Shown here: positions 35,371 to 44,820 of the stretch, piece by piece
Numbering within the stretch: the stretch's first letter is position 1
Layout of the letters: each line of letters starts with the position of its first letter
Source: Photobacterium arenosum
GTDB taxonomy: Bacteria; Pseudomonadota; Gammaproteobacteria; Enterobacterales; Vibrionaceae
DNA: 64,000 nt
Assembly (NCBI RefSeq): GCF_014841115.1
Contig: NZ_JACYTP010000009.1
Coordinates: 62,001-126,000 of the forward strand
Direction: 5' to 3'
Notes under the pieces: generated by a model
Told to the model about the DNA's origin: nothing
What the model saw: only the letters and a program-made list of their open reading frames with translations
Database searches by the model: none
Translations under genes and position numbers: made by a program

Positions 35371-37456
35371 GGTTTCCTACCACATTGATTTGCTTGTGTT
35401 CTGGAATCTCATTATATGACAAGACAGCCAGACCTTGTGCAAAAGTACGCGCATAACGTGACAGAAGTGGCCGAAGTTGTGGCATCACCAGCAGAACCGG
35501 AGGCAGGTTTTGCTGCTTAAGCTGCTGTTTGACTAATGGCAGGTTTTGCTGGAATTGCTGAAGGATATTGGGCTCAACCGGGAAACTGTCCAGCATGGCC
35601 TGGCCGTTTGACTGTGCCTGCTGCAAAGATGTCAGCAAAATCTGCTCCAGATCATCAGACAAGGTGTACACGTTCAGATCTTTGCGGTCACCGTTAATCA
35701 GGTTGACTAAAGTGCGGCGTAAACTACAACGCACATCGGCGGCCAGCAAAATAGGATCTTTGGTATTTTCTGCACTGTCGAGCATGGTGTTGGCTATGGT
35801 GCGTATGTCTTTGACCGGCACCTGATCCTGCAGTAAGTGACGGAACACCTTGAGTTGCTGAGCCGGTGTCATGACATTGCCCTGTGCCTCGGCCAGTTTC
35901 GGTGCCTGCAGCGACAAGCGGTGGATCATGTTGTCGACATCATCATGGGTGAACAAATCGGCCAGGTTGTTTTTCATTACCTTACTCAGGTGCGTAGCGA
36001 TGACGGTAGCGTCATCAATGACCTGATAACCCATATTCAGTGCCTTGGCTTTGTCGCCGGGCTCAATCCAGACGGCCGGTAACTGATAGGCCGGGTCAGT
36101 ACCCAGTATGCCGTCAATGTCACCGTATGTTTCACCCACAGCAATGGCCATCAGGCGATCCGGTTCAATTTCACCTTGTTCGACTATCTCACCCTGTACG
36201 GCGATGGTGTATTGGTTTGGCCGCAGGCTGAGGTTGTCCTGAATACTGACTTCAGGCAGCAGATAACCCACTTGCTCGGACAGTGTTTTACGAATCCCCC
36301 GGATCCGCTGCGACAGCGGCGCGCCCTGATCTTTATTGACCAGATGGACCAGACGGAAACCCAGGTGCAGCGAGAGGCTCTGAACATGCGGAATATCATC
36401 CCAGGCCAGCACTTGATCGCTTTCACGGCGCATGGCGTAGCCAAGTTGTTCAACCTGTTCCAGTTGATCATCATGGGTGGGTGATTTGAGTTGTCGCCAG
36501 CCCGAATAGGCCAGTACGGCAGCGAATGCGTAAAATGCCAGATGCGGCATACCCGGCACACTGCCGACAATCGCCATAATCGCGGCGGCAGTGAACAAAG
36601 TGGTTGGGGAAGCGAGCAGCTGATTGCGCATCGACTCAGCCATGTCATCATCGCTGTCATTGATACGCGTTACGATAATCGCCGCTGAGGTGGCCAGCAG
36701 CAGGGACGGGATCTGTGCAACCAGACCGTCACCGATAGTCAGTAAGGCAAAGGTTTTGAACGCTTCTGCGCCCGTCATATCGTATTCGAACACGCCAATG
36801 CTGATACCACCAATAATATTGATGAACAGAATCAGCAGGCCGGCGATGGCATCACCACGGACGAATTTTGACGCACCGTCCATCGAGCCGTAGAAATCGG
36901 CTTCATTGGCGACTTCTTTCCGGCGGAGCTTGGCACGTTCCTGATCGATCAAACCGGCATTCAAATCGGCATCAATGGCCATTTGTTTACCCGGCAAGGC
37001 GTCGAGGGTAAATCGGGCAGCGACTTCTGAAATCCGCTCGCCACCTTTGGTGATGACCACGAAGTTGATGATCATCAGAATGACAAAGACCACCATACCG
37101 ACGACATAGTTACCGCCGATCACCACTTCACCAAATGCCTGGATCACTTTACCGGCCGCATCGCCGCCATTGTGACCTTCAAGCAACACCACCCGTGTGG
37201 ACGCTACGTTCAGCGTCAGACGCAGCAGCGTAGCCACCAGCAAGATGGTCGGGAAGATAGAAAAATCCAGTGGTCGTTTTGCCGTGGTACTGACCAGCAG
37301 TACCATGATTGCCAGCACTATGTTGAAGGTGAACATGGCGTCCAGCAGCATAGGGGGCAGGGGCAGCATGACCATGGCCAGTATCATGAGCAGAGCAGCA
37401 GGAATACTGATATAGCTGCGCTTTAAATGGTTAAATTTAGGTAGCCTGTTTAACAT
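35363..37456 (-). CDS. flhA: Flagellar export gate protein FlhA (lateral)
   Basis: 697 residues: about eight N-terminal transmembrane segments, the conserved FHIPEP cytoplasmic loop (GGERISEVAARFTLDALPGKQ, GSMDGASKFVRGDAIAG) and a large soluble C-terminal domain that docks chaperone-substrate complexes. The length matches the E. coli protein (692). The start lies 21 bases after the flhB stop. Confidence 0.97.
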   Translation of the reverse strand: MLNRLPKFNHLKRSYISIPAALLMILAMVMLPLPPMLLDAMFTFNIVLAIMVLLVSTTAKRPLDFSIFPTILLVATLLRLTLNVASTRVVLLEGHNGGDAAGKVIQAFGEVVIGGNYVVGMVVFVILMIINFVVITKGGERISEVAARFTLDALPGKQMAIDADLNAGLIDQERAKLRRKEVANEADFYGSMDGASKFVRGDAIAGLLILFINIIGGISIGVFEYDMTGAEAFKTFALLTIGDGLVAQIPSLLLATSAAIIVTRINDSDDDMAESMRNQLLASPTTLFTAAAIMAIVGSVPGMPHLAFYAFAAVLAYSGWRQLKSPTHDDQLEQVEQLGYAMRRESDQVLAWDDIPHVQSLSLHLGFRLVHLVNKDQGAPLSQRIRGIRKTLSEQVGYLLPEVSIQDNLSLRPNQYTIAVQGEIVEQGEIEPDRLMAIAVGETYGDIDGILGTDPAYQLPAVWIEPGDKAKALNMGYQVIDDATVIATHLSKVMKNNLADLFTHDDVDNMIHRLSLQAPKLAEAQGNVMTPAQQLKVFRHLLQDQVPVKDIRTIANTMLDSAENTKDPILLAADVRCSLRRTLVNLINGDRKDLNVYTLSDDLEQILLTSLQQAQSNGQAMLDSFPVEPNILQQFQQNLPLVKQQLKQQNLPPVLLVMPQLRPLLSRYARTFAQGLAVLSYNEIPEHKQINVVGNLG

Positions 37457-37477
37457 GGGTTTGATCTCTCTCCTGCC

Positions 37478-38605
37478 TTAATACTGTAAGTGGCGTGGAA
37501 TCGCAAAAGTCGGTAATGCCTGTGGTTTGCCGCCTTTCCCGGTACGGAAAGCTTTGAGCTGCATGACATAAGTCAGAATGTGCGCCACGGCGATATACAG
37601 CTGGTTCGGCACGGCCTGTTCCAACTGAGTGGTATGATAAATAGCACGCGTAAGTGGCGGGGAATTCAGTATTTCCACATTGTTTTCGCGGGCGATACGC
37701 TGAATATGCAGGGCCATTTCATCCACCCCTTTGGCAACCACGAAAGGGGCGTCGTACATAGTCGGATCGTATTTGATGGCGACCGCATAGTGGGTTGGGT
37801 TAGTGATCACTACATCTGCCTGAGGCACGGTTTTTTCCACTTTACGCCGCGCAAACTGTTGCTGAATCTGGCGGATACGCTGTTTCACTTCCGGCCGGCC
37901 TTCGTTGTTTTTGTATTCTTCCTTGGTTTCCTGCTTGGTCATTTTCAGCTGCTTTAAGTGCTCCCAGCGCTGGTAGGGGACATCAAGCAAGCCAAATATG
38001 ATCAGCGCAACGCCCATCAGCAGCACACCGTGGAAAAGGATACTCATGACGGCGACAACGCCCTGGCGCAAGGGCAGGTTCTGCATCGCCATCAGCTCAG
38101 CCAGATGAGAATCCAGATAGGTATATAGCAGCAAGAAGATAACGGTCACCTTGAGGGTCGATTTCAGCAGTTCAACCAGTGAGCGTGTCGAGAACATACG
38201 TTTGATGCCGGCAATCGGACTGATCTTCGACAGTTTTGGCAGCACACCGGCAGGGTAGAACAGCCAGCCGCCCAGCATCAGACTTCCCGCGATAGCCGCT
38301 AACAGTATGACCGCAAACAGTGGCAGCAGCAGTTCTATCAAAATAGCCAGGCTTTGCCCCATATGTTCAATACCTTGCCAGGGTGACTGCAGATCTTCGC
38401 GGGTCAGTTGCATGTTGAACCGGAACACACCGCTGAGCGCATCCCAGATGGCCTCAAGCTGGACCGAGAAGAAATACACCACAACGATAAAAATCACTGC
38501 GGCGGTGAGATCTTTGGCCCGTGGGATTTGCCCCTGCTCTCTGGCTTTACGGATTTTCTGGGGCGTAGCTTTTTCTGTTTTGTCCTGCGTACTCTGGTCA
38601 CTCAT
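37478..38605 (-). CDS. flhB: Flagellar export switch protein FlhB (lateral)
   Basis: 375 residues: four membrane segments and a cytoplasmic domain with the autocleavage motif NPTH (in VVITNPTHYAVAIKYD). It begins SDQSTQDKTEKATPQKIRKA, the FlhB signature. FliK acts on it to switch export from hook to filament proteins. Four bases overlap with fliR. Confidence 0.97.
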   Translation of the reverse strand: MSDQSTQDKTEKATPQKIRKAREQGQIPRAKDLTAAVIFIVVVYFFSVQLEAIWDALSGVFRFNMQLTREDLQSPWQGIEHMGQSLAILIELLLPLFAVILLAAIAGSLMLGGWLFYPAGVLPKLSKISPIAGIKRMFSTRSLVELLKSTLKVTVIFLLLYTYLDSHLAELMAMQNLPLRQGVVAVMSILFHGVLLMGVALIIFGLLDVPYQRWEHLKQLKMTKQETKEEYKNNEGRPEVKQRIRQIQQQFARRKVEKTVPQADVVITNPTHYAVAIKYDPTMYDAPFVVAKGVDEMALHIQRIARENNVEILNSPPLTRAIYHTTQLEQAVPNQLYIAVAHILTYVMQLKAFRTGKGGKPQALPTFAIPRHLQY

Positions 38606-39381
38606 AGGCCGTTTCCTGCGACATAATAGGTCAGCTCCTGCAAGGTGGTATGCACGAACTGGGTATAGCGGCTGGGTACACCGCTGATAGCAATGAGAAT
38701 ACTGAACAGGCCTAAAAGCATGGTCATTGGAAAGCCTAATGCGTACACGTTCAGGCTGGGCGCGGCCCGGTTCATGACACCGAAGCTGATGTTGGCGAGC
38801 AGCATGGAAACGATGGCGGGTAAGGCCAGCGCCAGTGCTGAGGCGAACATCCAGCCAACCATGGACAGAATCTGGTGCAGCGTTGCTTCACTGATACCAG
38901 CGCCGACTGGCCAGATATGGAAGCTCTGGACCAGAATATCAATCACGATCAGATGGCCGTCCAGTGCCAGAAAAAGCAAGGTGCTGAACATCAGGAACAG
39001 GCGGCCGAGCAGGGCGACAGACATGCCGTTCACCGGGTCATTCATGATCGCCATACTCAGGCCCATTTGCATAGAGACAATCTGCCCGAGCATGGTCATG
39101 GTGTTGAATAAAAGGTGAATGATAAATCCGAAGAACACTCCCCAGATCGCTTGCTCGAAGGCGAGCACCAGTGCTTTAAGGGAAAGGGGATCCACAGCTG
39201 GCATCGCTGGCATCAGTGGCGCAATCAGAATGCTGATCGACAAGGCAAAAAGCAGCCTTATCCAAATCGGAATGGCGCCGTCGCCAAAAAAGGGCATAGC
39301 CACGAGCGCCGCCCCGAGGCGGAAAAAGGGCCACCAGACTTGCCCCAGCCAGGCTGTGATTTGCGCAAAGGTCAGATCCAT
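38602..39381 (-). CDS. fliR: Flagellar export protein FliR (lateral)
   Basis: 259 residues, six hydrophobic segments, with FliR features such as the conserved WxFxRLGA-type N-terminus (WWPFFRLGAAL) and MAIMNDPVNGMSVALLGRLF. It is part of the FliPQR pore complex. Its start shares one base with the fliQ stop. Confidence 0.96.
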   Translation of the reverse strand: MDLTFAQITAWLGQVWWPFFRLGAALVAMPFFGDGAIPIWIRLLFALSISILIAPLMPAMPAVDPLSLKALVLAFEQAIWGVFFGFIIHLLFNTMTMLGQIVSMQMGLSMAIMNDPVNGMSVALLGRLFLMFSTLLFLALDGHLIVIDILVQSFHIWPVGAGISEATLHQILSMVGWMFASALALALPAIVSMLLANISFGVMNRAAPSLNVYALGFPMTMLLGLFSILIAISGVPSRYTQFVHTTLQELTYYVAGNGL

Positions 39382-39650
39382 CAGCCAATCATTCCCGGAA
39401 TGTTATGGAACAGATAGGTGAACAGGTCGACGAGCTTTCGGATCATCCAGTGGCCGGCGAAAATCACCATCAGCAGGGTTACCAATAAGCGCGGAAGAAA
39501 GCTCAGGGTCTGTTCATTAATCTGCGTTGCCGCCTGAAACACGGCAATAAGCAGCCCGACAAGCAGCCCAGGAATGACCAGTACCGTCACAATGGTAATG
39601 ATCATCCACACGGCATCTGAAAACAGGGTAACAGCGAGTTCCGGTGTCAT
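39381..39650 (-). CDS. fliQ: Flagellar export protein FliQ (lateral)
   Basis: 89 residues with two transmembrane helices and the FliQ pattern (AVWMIITIVTVLVIPGLLVG, AVFQAATQINEQTLSFLPRL). The length equals the E. coli protein (89). Confidence 0.96.
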   Translation of the reverse strand: MTPELAVTLFSDAVWMIITIVTVLVIPGLLVGLLIAVFQAATQINEQTLSFLPRLLVTLLMVIFAGHWMIRKLVDLFTYLFHNIPGMIG

Positions 39651-39659
39651 GTTGTTCTC

Positions 39660-40439
39660 CTACCCGAAACTGGCTGCGAGTGTGCCAACCGTCATTGCCC
39701 AACCATCCGCCAGCACGAATATAACCAGCTTGAACGGCAAAGAAATGATCAGAGGTGACAGCATCATCATACCCATCGCCATCAAGACGCTGGCAACCAC
39801 CAGGTCGATAATCAGGAAGGGAATAAACAACATGAAACCAATCTGGAATGCCGTTTTCAGTTCACTGATCACGAAAGCGGGTAACACGACGGCAAACGAC
39901 AGATCTTCAGCGTTCTGATTGATGGGCTCGTTGGCAATGTGCAGCATTTGTTCCAGAGAACTTTGCTGGGTTTGCTTGAGCATGAAATCTTTGACGGGTT
40001 TTTCTGCCACTGCAAAGGCATCCATCAAGGTCATCTGGCCTGCGTCATACGGCTTGAAAGCGTGCTCGTAGACGTCTGTCCACACAGGGCGCATGATGAG
40101 CAAGGTTAACGCCAGCGCTATGCCGACCAGAACCCGGTTAGGCGGACTCTGCTGCAGGCCGAGCGCCTGACGCAAAATGGCCAGCACTATGATAATCCGG
40201 GTAAAGCTGGTGGCCATCAGCAGGAAGGCGGGCAAAAAGCTCAGCGCCGTCATTAAGAGCAGCACCTGCAGCTTAACGCTGTATTCCTGATTGGCGGCAC
40301 CATCAGACACTGTCATGAGTGTCAGGCCGCCACTTTCAGCCGCAAATACCGGGTGTGAAGACAGAAGAAATACGAGAAAACCGGTGATACATAGCCCGCC
40401 TGTGCGGGCTATTCGGTGACAGGTACTGCGGAGCATCAT
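39660..40439 (-). CDS. fliP: Flagellar export protein FliP (lateral)
   Basis: 259 residues with a cleavable signal peptide (ending VFAAES) and the FliP signatures LPAFLLMATSFTRIIIVLAI and LPFKLVIFVLADGWAMTVG. It follows fliN directly (one-base overlap); a fliO gene, which often lies between them, is absent. Confidence 0.96.
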   Translation of the reverse strand: MMLRSTCHRIARTGGLCITGFLVFLLSSHPVFAAESGGLTLMTVSDGAANQEYSVKLQVLLLMTALSFLPAFLLMATSFTRIIIVLAILRQALGLQQSPPNRVLVGIALALTLLIMRPVWTDVYEHAFKPYDAGQMTLMDAFAVAEKPVKDFMLKQTQQSSLEQMLHIANEPINQNAEDLSFAVVLPAFVISELKTAFQIGFMLFIPFLIIDLVVASVLMAMGMMMLSPLIISLPFKLVIFVLADGWAMTVGTLAASFG

Positions 40440-40846
40440 CAGGATTCCACGGAGTTAAGCGGCGAATCCACGATGTCGATCAGGCGCAGACCATATTTAT
40501 CATTGACCACAACAACCTCGGCATGGCCCATCAGCGATCCATTGACTTTGACATCCAGTGGTTCGCCGTTGAGCTTATCCAGCTCAATCACGCTGCCTTC
40601 ACCGGCTTTCATCAGTTCACCCAGCGAGACTTCGGTACTGGACACTTCCAGCGTGACAGTGACGGGGATTTTTTTGAAGAAATTGATATCGCGTGAAGGC
40701 ACGTCGTCATAGGGAATAAAGGGCGAAGCAGCTGAATCCTGCTCGGTTTCAATATCATCATCCAGCTGGTCCAAATTCAGATCGTCAAAGTTCAGATCGT
40801 CTTCGCTGAATGCGTTTACGTCTGTCATCTCATTCAAATCAGTCAT
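40439..40846 (-). CDS. fliN: Flagellar switch protein FliN (lateral)
   Basis: 135 residues: an acidic N-terminal extension and a C-terminal SpoA domain (IPVTVTLEVSSTEVSLGELM, GEPLDVKVNGSLMGHAEVVV). It forms the bottom of the C-ring with FliM. It lies 20 bases after fliM. Confidence 0.94.
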   Translation of the reverse strand: MTDLNEMTDVNAFSEDDLNFDDLNLDQLDDDIETEQDSAASPFIPYDDVPSRDINFFKKIPVTVTLEVSSTEVSLGELMKAGEGSVIELDKLNGEPLDVKVNGSLMGHAEVVVVNDKYGLRLIDIVDSPLNSVES

Positions 40847-40866
40847 GTTTCAATCCTGTAATAGTA

Positions 40867-41712
40867 TTATTTATCTTTAAGAATCAGGACGAGCTGGCCG
40901 TCTTTGTCGGCCACGCATCCGTTAAATAAATGTTCCTGTCCGATACGCACCGGCACATTGGTGAGGAGATCAATGTTCAGTACATCGTCAGGACGCAGCT
41001 TGAGCACATCATCCAGCGGCATTTTTTTCTGGCAAAGCGTGGCATGAAGCTGAACCGGCGTATTCTCCAGCGCGAGCCTGAAATCATCGCTCAGGTGATG
41101 GTTGGTCTGGAACGCCATATCATCCATCAGCACCTGAAGCATGTTTTCATCGAAGTACAGGCGGAACGCCGCCACTTTTTTACGGTAGCTCACAGTGAAA
41201 GTGGCGAGTAAGCCGACACCGTAAGTCATGCCATCATCGGTCAGTTGCCACGCCTTCTCATCGGCAACTAGTGAACAAATACGCTGCAGTAATCGCTGTT
41301 GAAGACGCAGGTCACTGGCTGTCAGCGTCGAATTCGCGTAACCGGCATCGCTGCGATCGATATCGGCGTTGTAAAATTTATCCGACAGCGCCAGTAACAA
41401 CTGGGTATCCAGTTGCGCTTCAATCAGCCCTCCGGCTTGATGCCGAATGACAGAGGCATTGTTGCTTTGATCCGTGGCATCCCGGTTGGAGAGTTGAATG
41501 TCAGCCAGCTTAATGGTCAGATTTTTGTCTTTCACCCAGCGTTGTAAATCCTGGGTAATTGACGAATCTGCCTGCGAAAAGATTTTCTGCAACTCTTCCC
41601 GGATGACATGGATTGGGCGCCCTAAATGTTCAACGTTCAGTGTGGGGAAATGTTGAGCATTGTTTAACTCAATTTTTTTCATATTGGCATATCCGTCAGA
41701 ACTCATATGCAA
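40867..41712 (-). CDS. fliM: Flagellar switch protein FliM (lateral, divergent)
   Basis: About 281 residues, shorter than enterobacterial FliM (334). The C-terminal SpoA-like region (DVLKLRPDDVLNIDLLTNVP) is recognisable and the gene directly precedes fliN. The usual N-terminal CheY-binding segment (LSQDEIDALL-type) is missing, and the middle domain is highly diverged. Starts at 41712, 41706 or 41682 are all possible, none with a strong ribosome site. It is first in the fliMNPQR-flhBA-EAL operon. Confidence 0.85.
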   Translation of the reverse strand: MHMSSDGYANMKKIELNNAQHFPTLNVEHLGRPIHVIREELQKIFSQADSSITQDLQRWVKDKNLTIKLADIQLSNRDATDQSNNASVIRHQAGGLIEAQLDTQLLLALSDKFYNADIDRSDAGYANSTLTASDLRLQQRLLQRICSLVADEKAWQLTDDGMTYGVGLLATFTVSYRKKVAAFRLYFDENMLQVLMDDMAFQTNHHLSDDFRLALENTPVQLHATLCQKKMPLDDVLKLRPDDVLNIDLLTNVPVRIGQEHLFNGCVADKDGQLVLILKDK

Positions 41713-42199
41713 CTTATTAACTGTTGCGGATTTAATTTACTTCTATTTTGGTAAAACCACTATTAGTTTCGCTAAGTCTAGCCTGAGCTATTTCCTGTGT
41801 TTTAGTTATTGATTTTGAATTTGTGATGTTAGTCCACATGTTGATTATATCTTCATTTATAGGGTTTTCTTATATATGAATTGATGAGACTTTTATGGCC
41901 GCCTTTGAAATACCCTGTGTTTTGTTAGGTTTTGCTTGCCACAAGTAGCTGTTTTTGAAGCCATATCAAAAAAATCATTCTGACGGATAGAATGTCGGTA
42001 CGGTGTCAAATTAGTGTCAGAGTGGCGTCAAATATAAATTGAATCAAGATCACCTTTATTTTATTAAAGTGATTTTGAGCAAGAAACAAATATATAGAAA
42101 CAACAAACCAATTTGGCTGTTTAATATTTTGTGGCTAAGTTGGATATTATGATTAAAAAATGAATTTTGGTTTTTTTCCAAAATCTGAGAAGGGTAAAA
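41713..42199. other. Divergent intergenic region between fliM and motY
   Basis: About 490 bases, A+T-rich, holding the promoters of both diverging flagellar operons. Apart from the 11-bp repeats at 42003-42035 I see no recognisable element; no sigma-54 -24/-12 pair could be found in front of either gene. Confidence 0.6.
42003..42035. repeat. Three 11-bp direct repeats, possible regulator site
   Basis: GTGTCAAATTA, GTGTCAGAGTG and GCGTCAAATAT follow one another with exact 11-base spacing of the GTGTCA/GCGTCA core. This puts the cores on the same face of the helix. It lies about 165 bases before the motY start and 290 before fliM, a position suited to an activator that controls both operons. 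The binding protein is unknown. Confidence 0.55.
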
Positions 42200-43084
42200 A
42201 TGTTAATTTCATTTCTCAAGAAATACACATTCTTATTTATTGCTCTTGCGGCAGGTTCGGTTGAAGCAAAGCTTGTTTCAACACCGATGGATCTTGTCGA
42301 GTGGAAATACCAAGGCGACAAATTTCACTGTTCATTAAATCAGCAGGTGGATAATTTCGGTCAGGTGAGCTTTATCGCGAATGCCGGGGAAAATCTGACG
42401 CTGAAAGTGAAGCCTATGCGACCTGTGGTTCAGTTTCAATCTGCAGGTCTGTATCTGCAGGATGGTCCTTGGGTGGCGACACCTAAGCAGACATCTCTGA
42501 GCCCGGGTAAGCAAGTCAGTCCGACTGAAGTGTCGTTCACTCATGCAGTTGATGCATTGCTTGACGGTATGACAGCTGGCCAGTGGGCGCGGGTTGGGAT
42601 GCTCTATCAGAACAACAATACCCCGGTCGATTTGCTGCTATCGAGCGTTAATATGGCACCGGCACTGGCTGATTTTACTCTCTGTCGTTCCCGCCTGCCG
42701 GCCATGTCGTACAAACAGGCTCGTGACCTGGTGTTTCAGTTTGATTTGGGACAACGCACAGTTTCCACTGAGCAAAAAGCAACGCTGTCAAATCTGGCTG
42801 AATACATTCGTCTTGATACGTCAGTCAATCAGGTGTTGATTGATGGTCACTCAGATAATGTGGGCTCAAGGCTGGGCAATGTGCAGGTGTCTAAAGTCCG
42901 TGCCGATGATGTGGCCAGTTTTCTCCGGGAAGCCGGCGTAAAAGACAGCTTGATTCAAATCAGGGCACATGGTTCCCGCTATCCGATCGCCCATAACGAA
43001 ACGGCGAAAGGGAAAGCGTTAAATCGTCGGGTAACAGTGCGTGTTATGCGTGCTGGCAACAATGATGAAAGCAGGGTTCAGTAA
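42200..43084 (+). CDS. motY: Lateral motor protein MotY
   Basis: 294 residues from the ATG at 42200, five bases after GAGAAGGG. A signal peptide (ending GSVEA) precedes an N-terminal MotY domain (KLVSTPMDLVEWKYQG) and a C-terminal OmpA-like peptidoglycan-binding domain (VLIDGHSDNVGSRLGNVQVS, KGKALNRRVTV). MotY forms the T ring that anchors stators in the periplasm. It overlaps lafK by one base. Confidence 0.92.
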   Translation: MLISFLKKYTFLFIALAAGSVEAKLVSTPMDLVEWKYQGDKFHCSLNQQVDNFGQVSFIANAGENLTLKVKPMRPVVQFQSAGLYLQDGPWVATPKQTSLSPGKQVSPTEVSFTHAVDALLDGMTAGQWARVGMLYQNNNTPVDLLLSSVNMAPALADFTLCRSRLPAMSYKQARDLVFQFDLGQRTVSTEQKATLSNLAEYIRLDTSVNQVLIDGHSDNVGSRLGNVQVSKVRADDVASFLREAGVKDSLIQIRAHGSRYPIAHNETAKGKALNRRVTVRVMRAGNNDESRVQ

Positions 43085-44448
43085 TGATTACGAAGACAAT
43101 TCAGTTCATTGAACCGGACAGGCAGCAGGCTCAGCAAGTGATTCAGGTGCTGGAGCAGGCGGGCTATCAGGTGGATTATCTGACATCCGGCAAAGCCGGC
43201 TTGCAGTCACGCCAGGCGGCGATCACTCTGGTCAGCTCCTCGCTGCCGGATATGTCACTGACCGAATGGGTTCGCTACAGCCAGACAGTGGCGGACACAC
43301 AGCAGCGCCGGATTGCCATTGCGATTGTCGATCAGCACGAAGGCTTGCTGGCGGCGGAAGCGATGAAAGCCGGTGCAACGGATTATTTGTTAAAACCGTT
43401 CGAACCCAGTCAGCTGTTAAGCCTGATTGCCCGGGTTGAAGCGCTGCAAAAGCCCATGTCTGACATAGTGGCGCAATCCTGGCGCAGTAAGCAGATTTTG
43501 CAATTGGCCCACCGTGCGGCCTGTACGCATGCCAGTGTGCTGATCACCGGCGAATCAGGAACAGGTAAAGAAGTGCTGGCGCGCTATGTTCATCAGCAGT
43601 CACCACGCAGCAAGATGCCGTTTGTCGCGGTGAACTGTGCTGCTATCCCGGAATCCATGCTTGAAGCTGTCTTATTCGGCCATGTAAAAGGGGCCTTTAC
43701 CGGGGCAACCGGCAGCCAGAGCGGCAAGTTCGAAGAAGCAAACGGCGGCACCATTTTGCTGGATGAAATTGCCGAAATGTCGCCGGCGCTGCAAGCCAAG
43801 TTATTACGTGTGCTGCAAGAGCGCGAAGTCGAGCGTGTGGGCAGCCATAAAACCATCAAGCTCGATATCCGGGTGATAGCCGCCACCAATAAAGATCTTC
43901 GTGTCGCGGTACAGGAAGGGGTGTTCCGGGAAGATCTTTATTACCGCCTGGATGTGTTACCTCTGCACTGGCCACCGCTTCGCGAGCGTCCTGAGGATAT
44001 TCTTCCGCTGGCCGATTATTTCATCGGTAAGTATCAGCAAGGCAGTGCCTGCCAGCTATCCGCGGATGCCCAGCAGATGATGATGCAGTACCACTGGCCG
44101 GGCAACATCCGCGAGCTGGAAAACATTATCCAGCGCGCATTGGTAATGAGGCACGGCGATTTCGTGACCTCCCAGGATCTCATGCTGCCGGTAGACAGCA
44201 GCAAAATTCAGGCGATTAAACCTGAATATATGCCAGCATCAGCGGGCAGCGCAGGAACAGAACAGGGCCATATTGGTGCGAAGAAACAGGCCGAATATCA
44301 GTATGTGCTGGACGTGCTTAAACAGCATGAGGGTAACAGAACACTCACGGCAAAAGCACTGGGTGTGACGACAAGGGCTTTACGTTACAAATTGGCGGCA
44401 ATGCGTGAGCAAGGCATTGATATTTCACAAATTGGCTCAGCAGCCTAA
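43084..44448 (+). CDS. lafK: Sigma-54-dependent lateral flagellar regulator LafK
   Basis: 454 residues in three domains: an N-terminal receiver-like domain (1-120), an AAA+ sigma-54 interaction domain (about 133-360; Walker A GESGTGKE at 156-163, GAFTGA at 203-208, ILLDEIAEMSP) and a Fis-type helix-turn-helix at the C-terminus (LTAKALGVTTRALRYKL). In the receiver the phosphate-accepting Asp is replaced by Ser51 although Lys104 (LLKPF) is kept, so phosphorylation is unlikely. It should activate the sigma-54 promoters before flgB and fliD. Confidence 0.93.
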   Translation: MITKTIQFIEPDRQQAQQVIQVLEQAGYQVDYLTSGKAGLQSRQAAITLVSSSLPDMSLTEWVRYSQTVADTQQRRIAIAIVDQHEGLLAAEAMKAGATDYLLKPFEPSQLLSLIARVEALQKPMSDIVAQSWRSKQILQLAHRAACTHASVLITGESGTGKEVLARYVHQQSPRSKMPFVAVNCAAIPESMLEAVLFGHVKGAFTGATGSQSGKFEEANGGTILLDEIAEMSPALQAKLLRVLQEREVERVGSHKTIKLDIRVIAATNKDLRVAVQEGVFREDLYYRLDVLPLHWPPLRERPEDILPLADYFIGKYQQGSACQLSADAQQMMMQYHWPGNIRELENIIQRALVMRHGDFVTSQDLMLPVDSSKIQAIKPEYMPASAGSAGTEQGHIGAKKQAEYQYVLDVLKQHEGNRTLTAKALGVTTRALRYKLAAMREQGIDISQIGSAA

Positions 44449-44466
44449 CGATCAGGAGACACAAGT

Positions 44467-44817
44467 ATGCTTGCGACGAATTTGACGCAGACGACCACCG
44501 CCCAGCAATTAATGCTGGATAAAATGCAGCTCATGCAAGCTCAGGCTGAGCAGAACATTGCTGTGAAAGCCAATCCATTAGACCAACAGGTTAAACCACT
44601 TGCTTTTTCTTCTGCCATGACACAAGTGCTTGACCTGGTAAACGGCCATCAGGCCGCTGCAAGTGCGAAGATGACGGCGGTTGAAACCGGGAAAAGTGAT
44701 GATCTGGTTGGCGCGATGATTGCCAGCCAGAAGGCCAGTTTGTCTTTTTCTGCCTTGATGCAGGTAAGAAACAAGGTGGTCGGTGCGTTTGAAGATGTAA
44801 TGAAGATGCCGGTGTAA
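44467..44817 (+). CDS. fliE: MS-ring/rod junction protein FliE (lateral)
   Basis: 116 residues with the FliE C-terminal helix (DLVGAMIASQKASLSFSALM, QVRNKVVGAFEDVMKMPV). It links the MS ring to the rod. CAGGAGAC precedes the start; fliF begins three bases after its stop. Confidence 0.94.
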   Translation: MLATNLTQTTTAQQLMLDKMQLMQAQAEQNIAVKANPLDQQVKPLAFSSAMTQVLDLVNGHQAAASAKMTAVETGKSDDLVGAMIASQKASLSFSALMQVRNKVVGAFEDVMKMPV

Positions 44818-44820
44818 ATT

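Noticed and set aside
41713-42199. Sigma-54 promoters before fliM and motY
   Set aside because: Several GG-containing candidates (for example TTGGCTGTTTAATATT) lack the GC at the required ten-base spacing.
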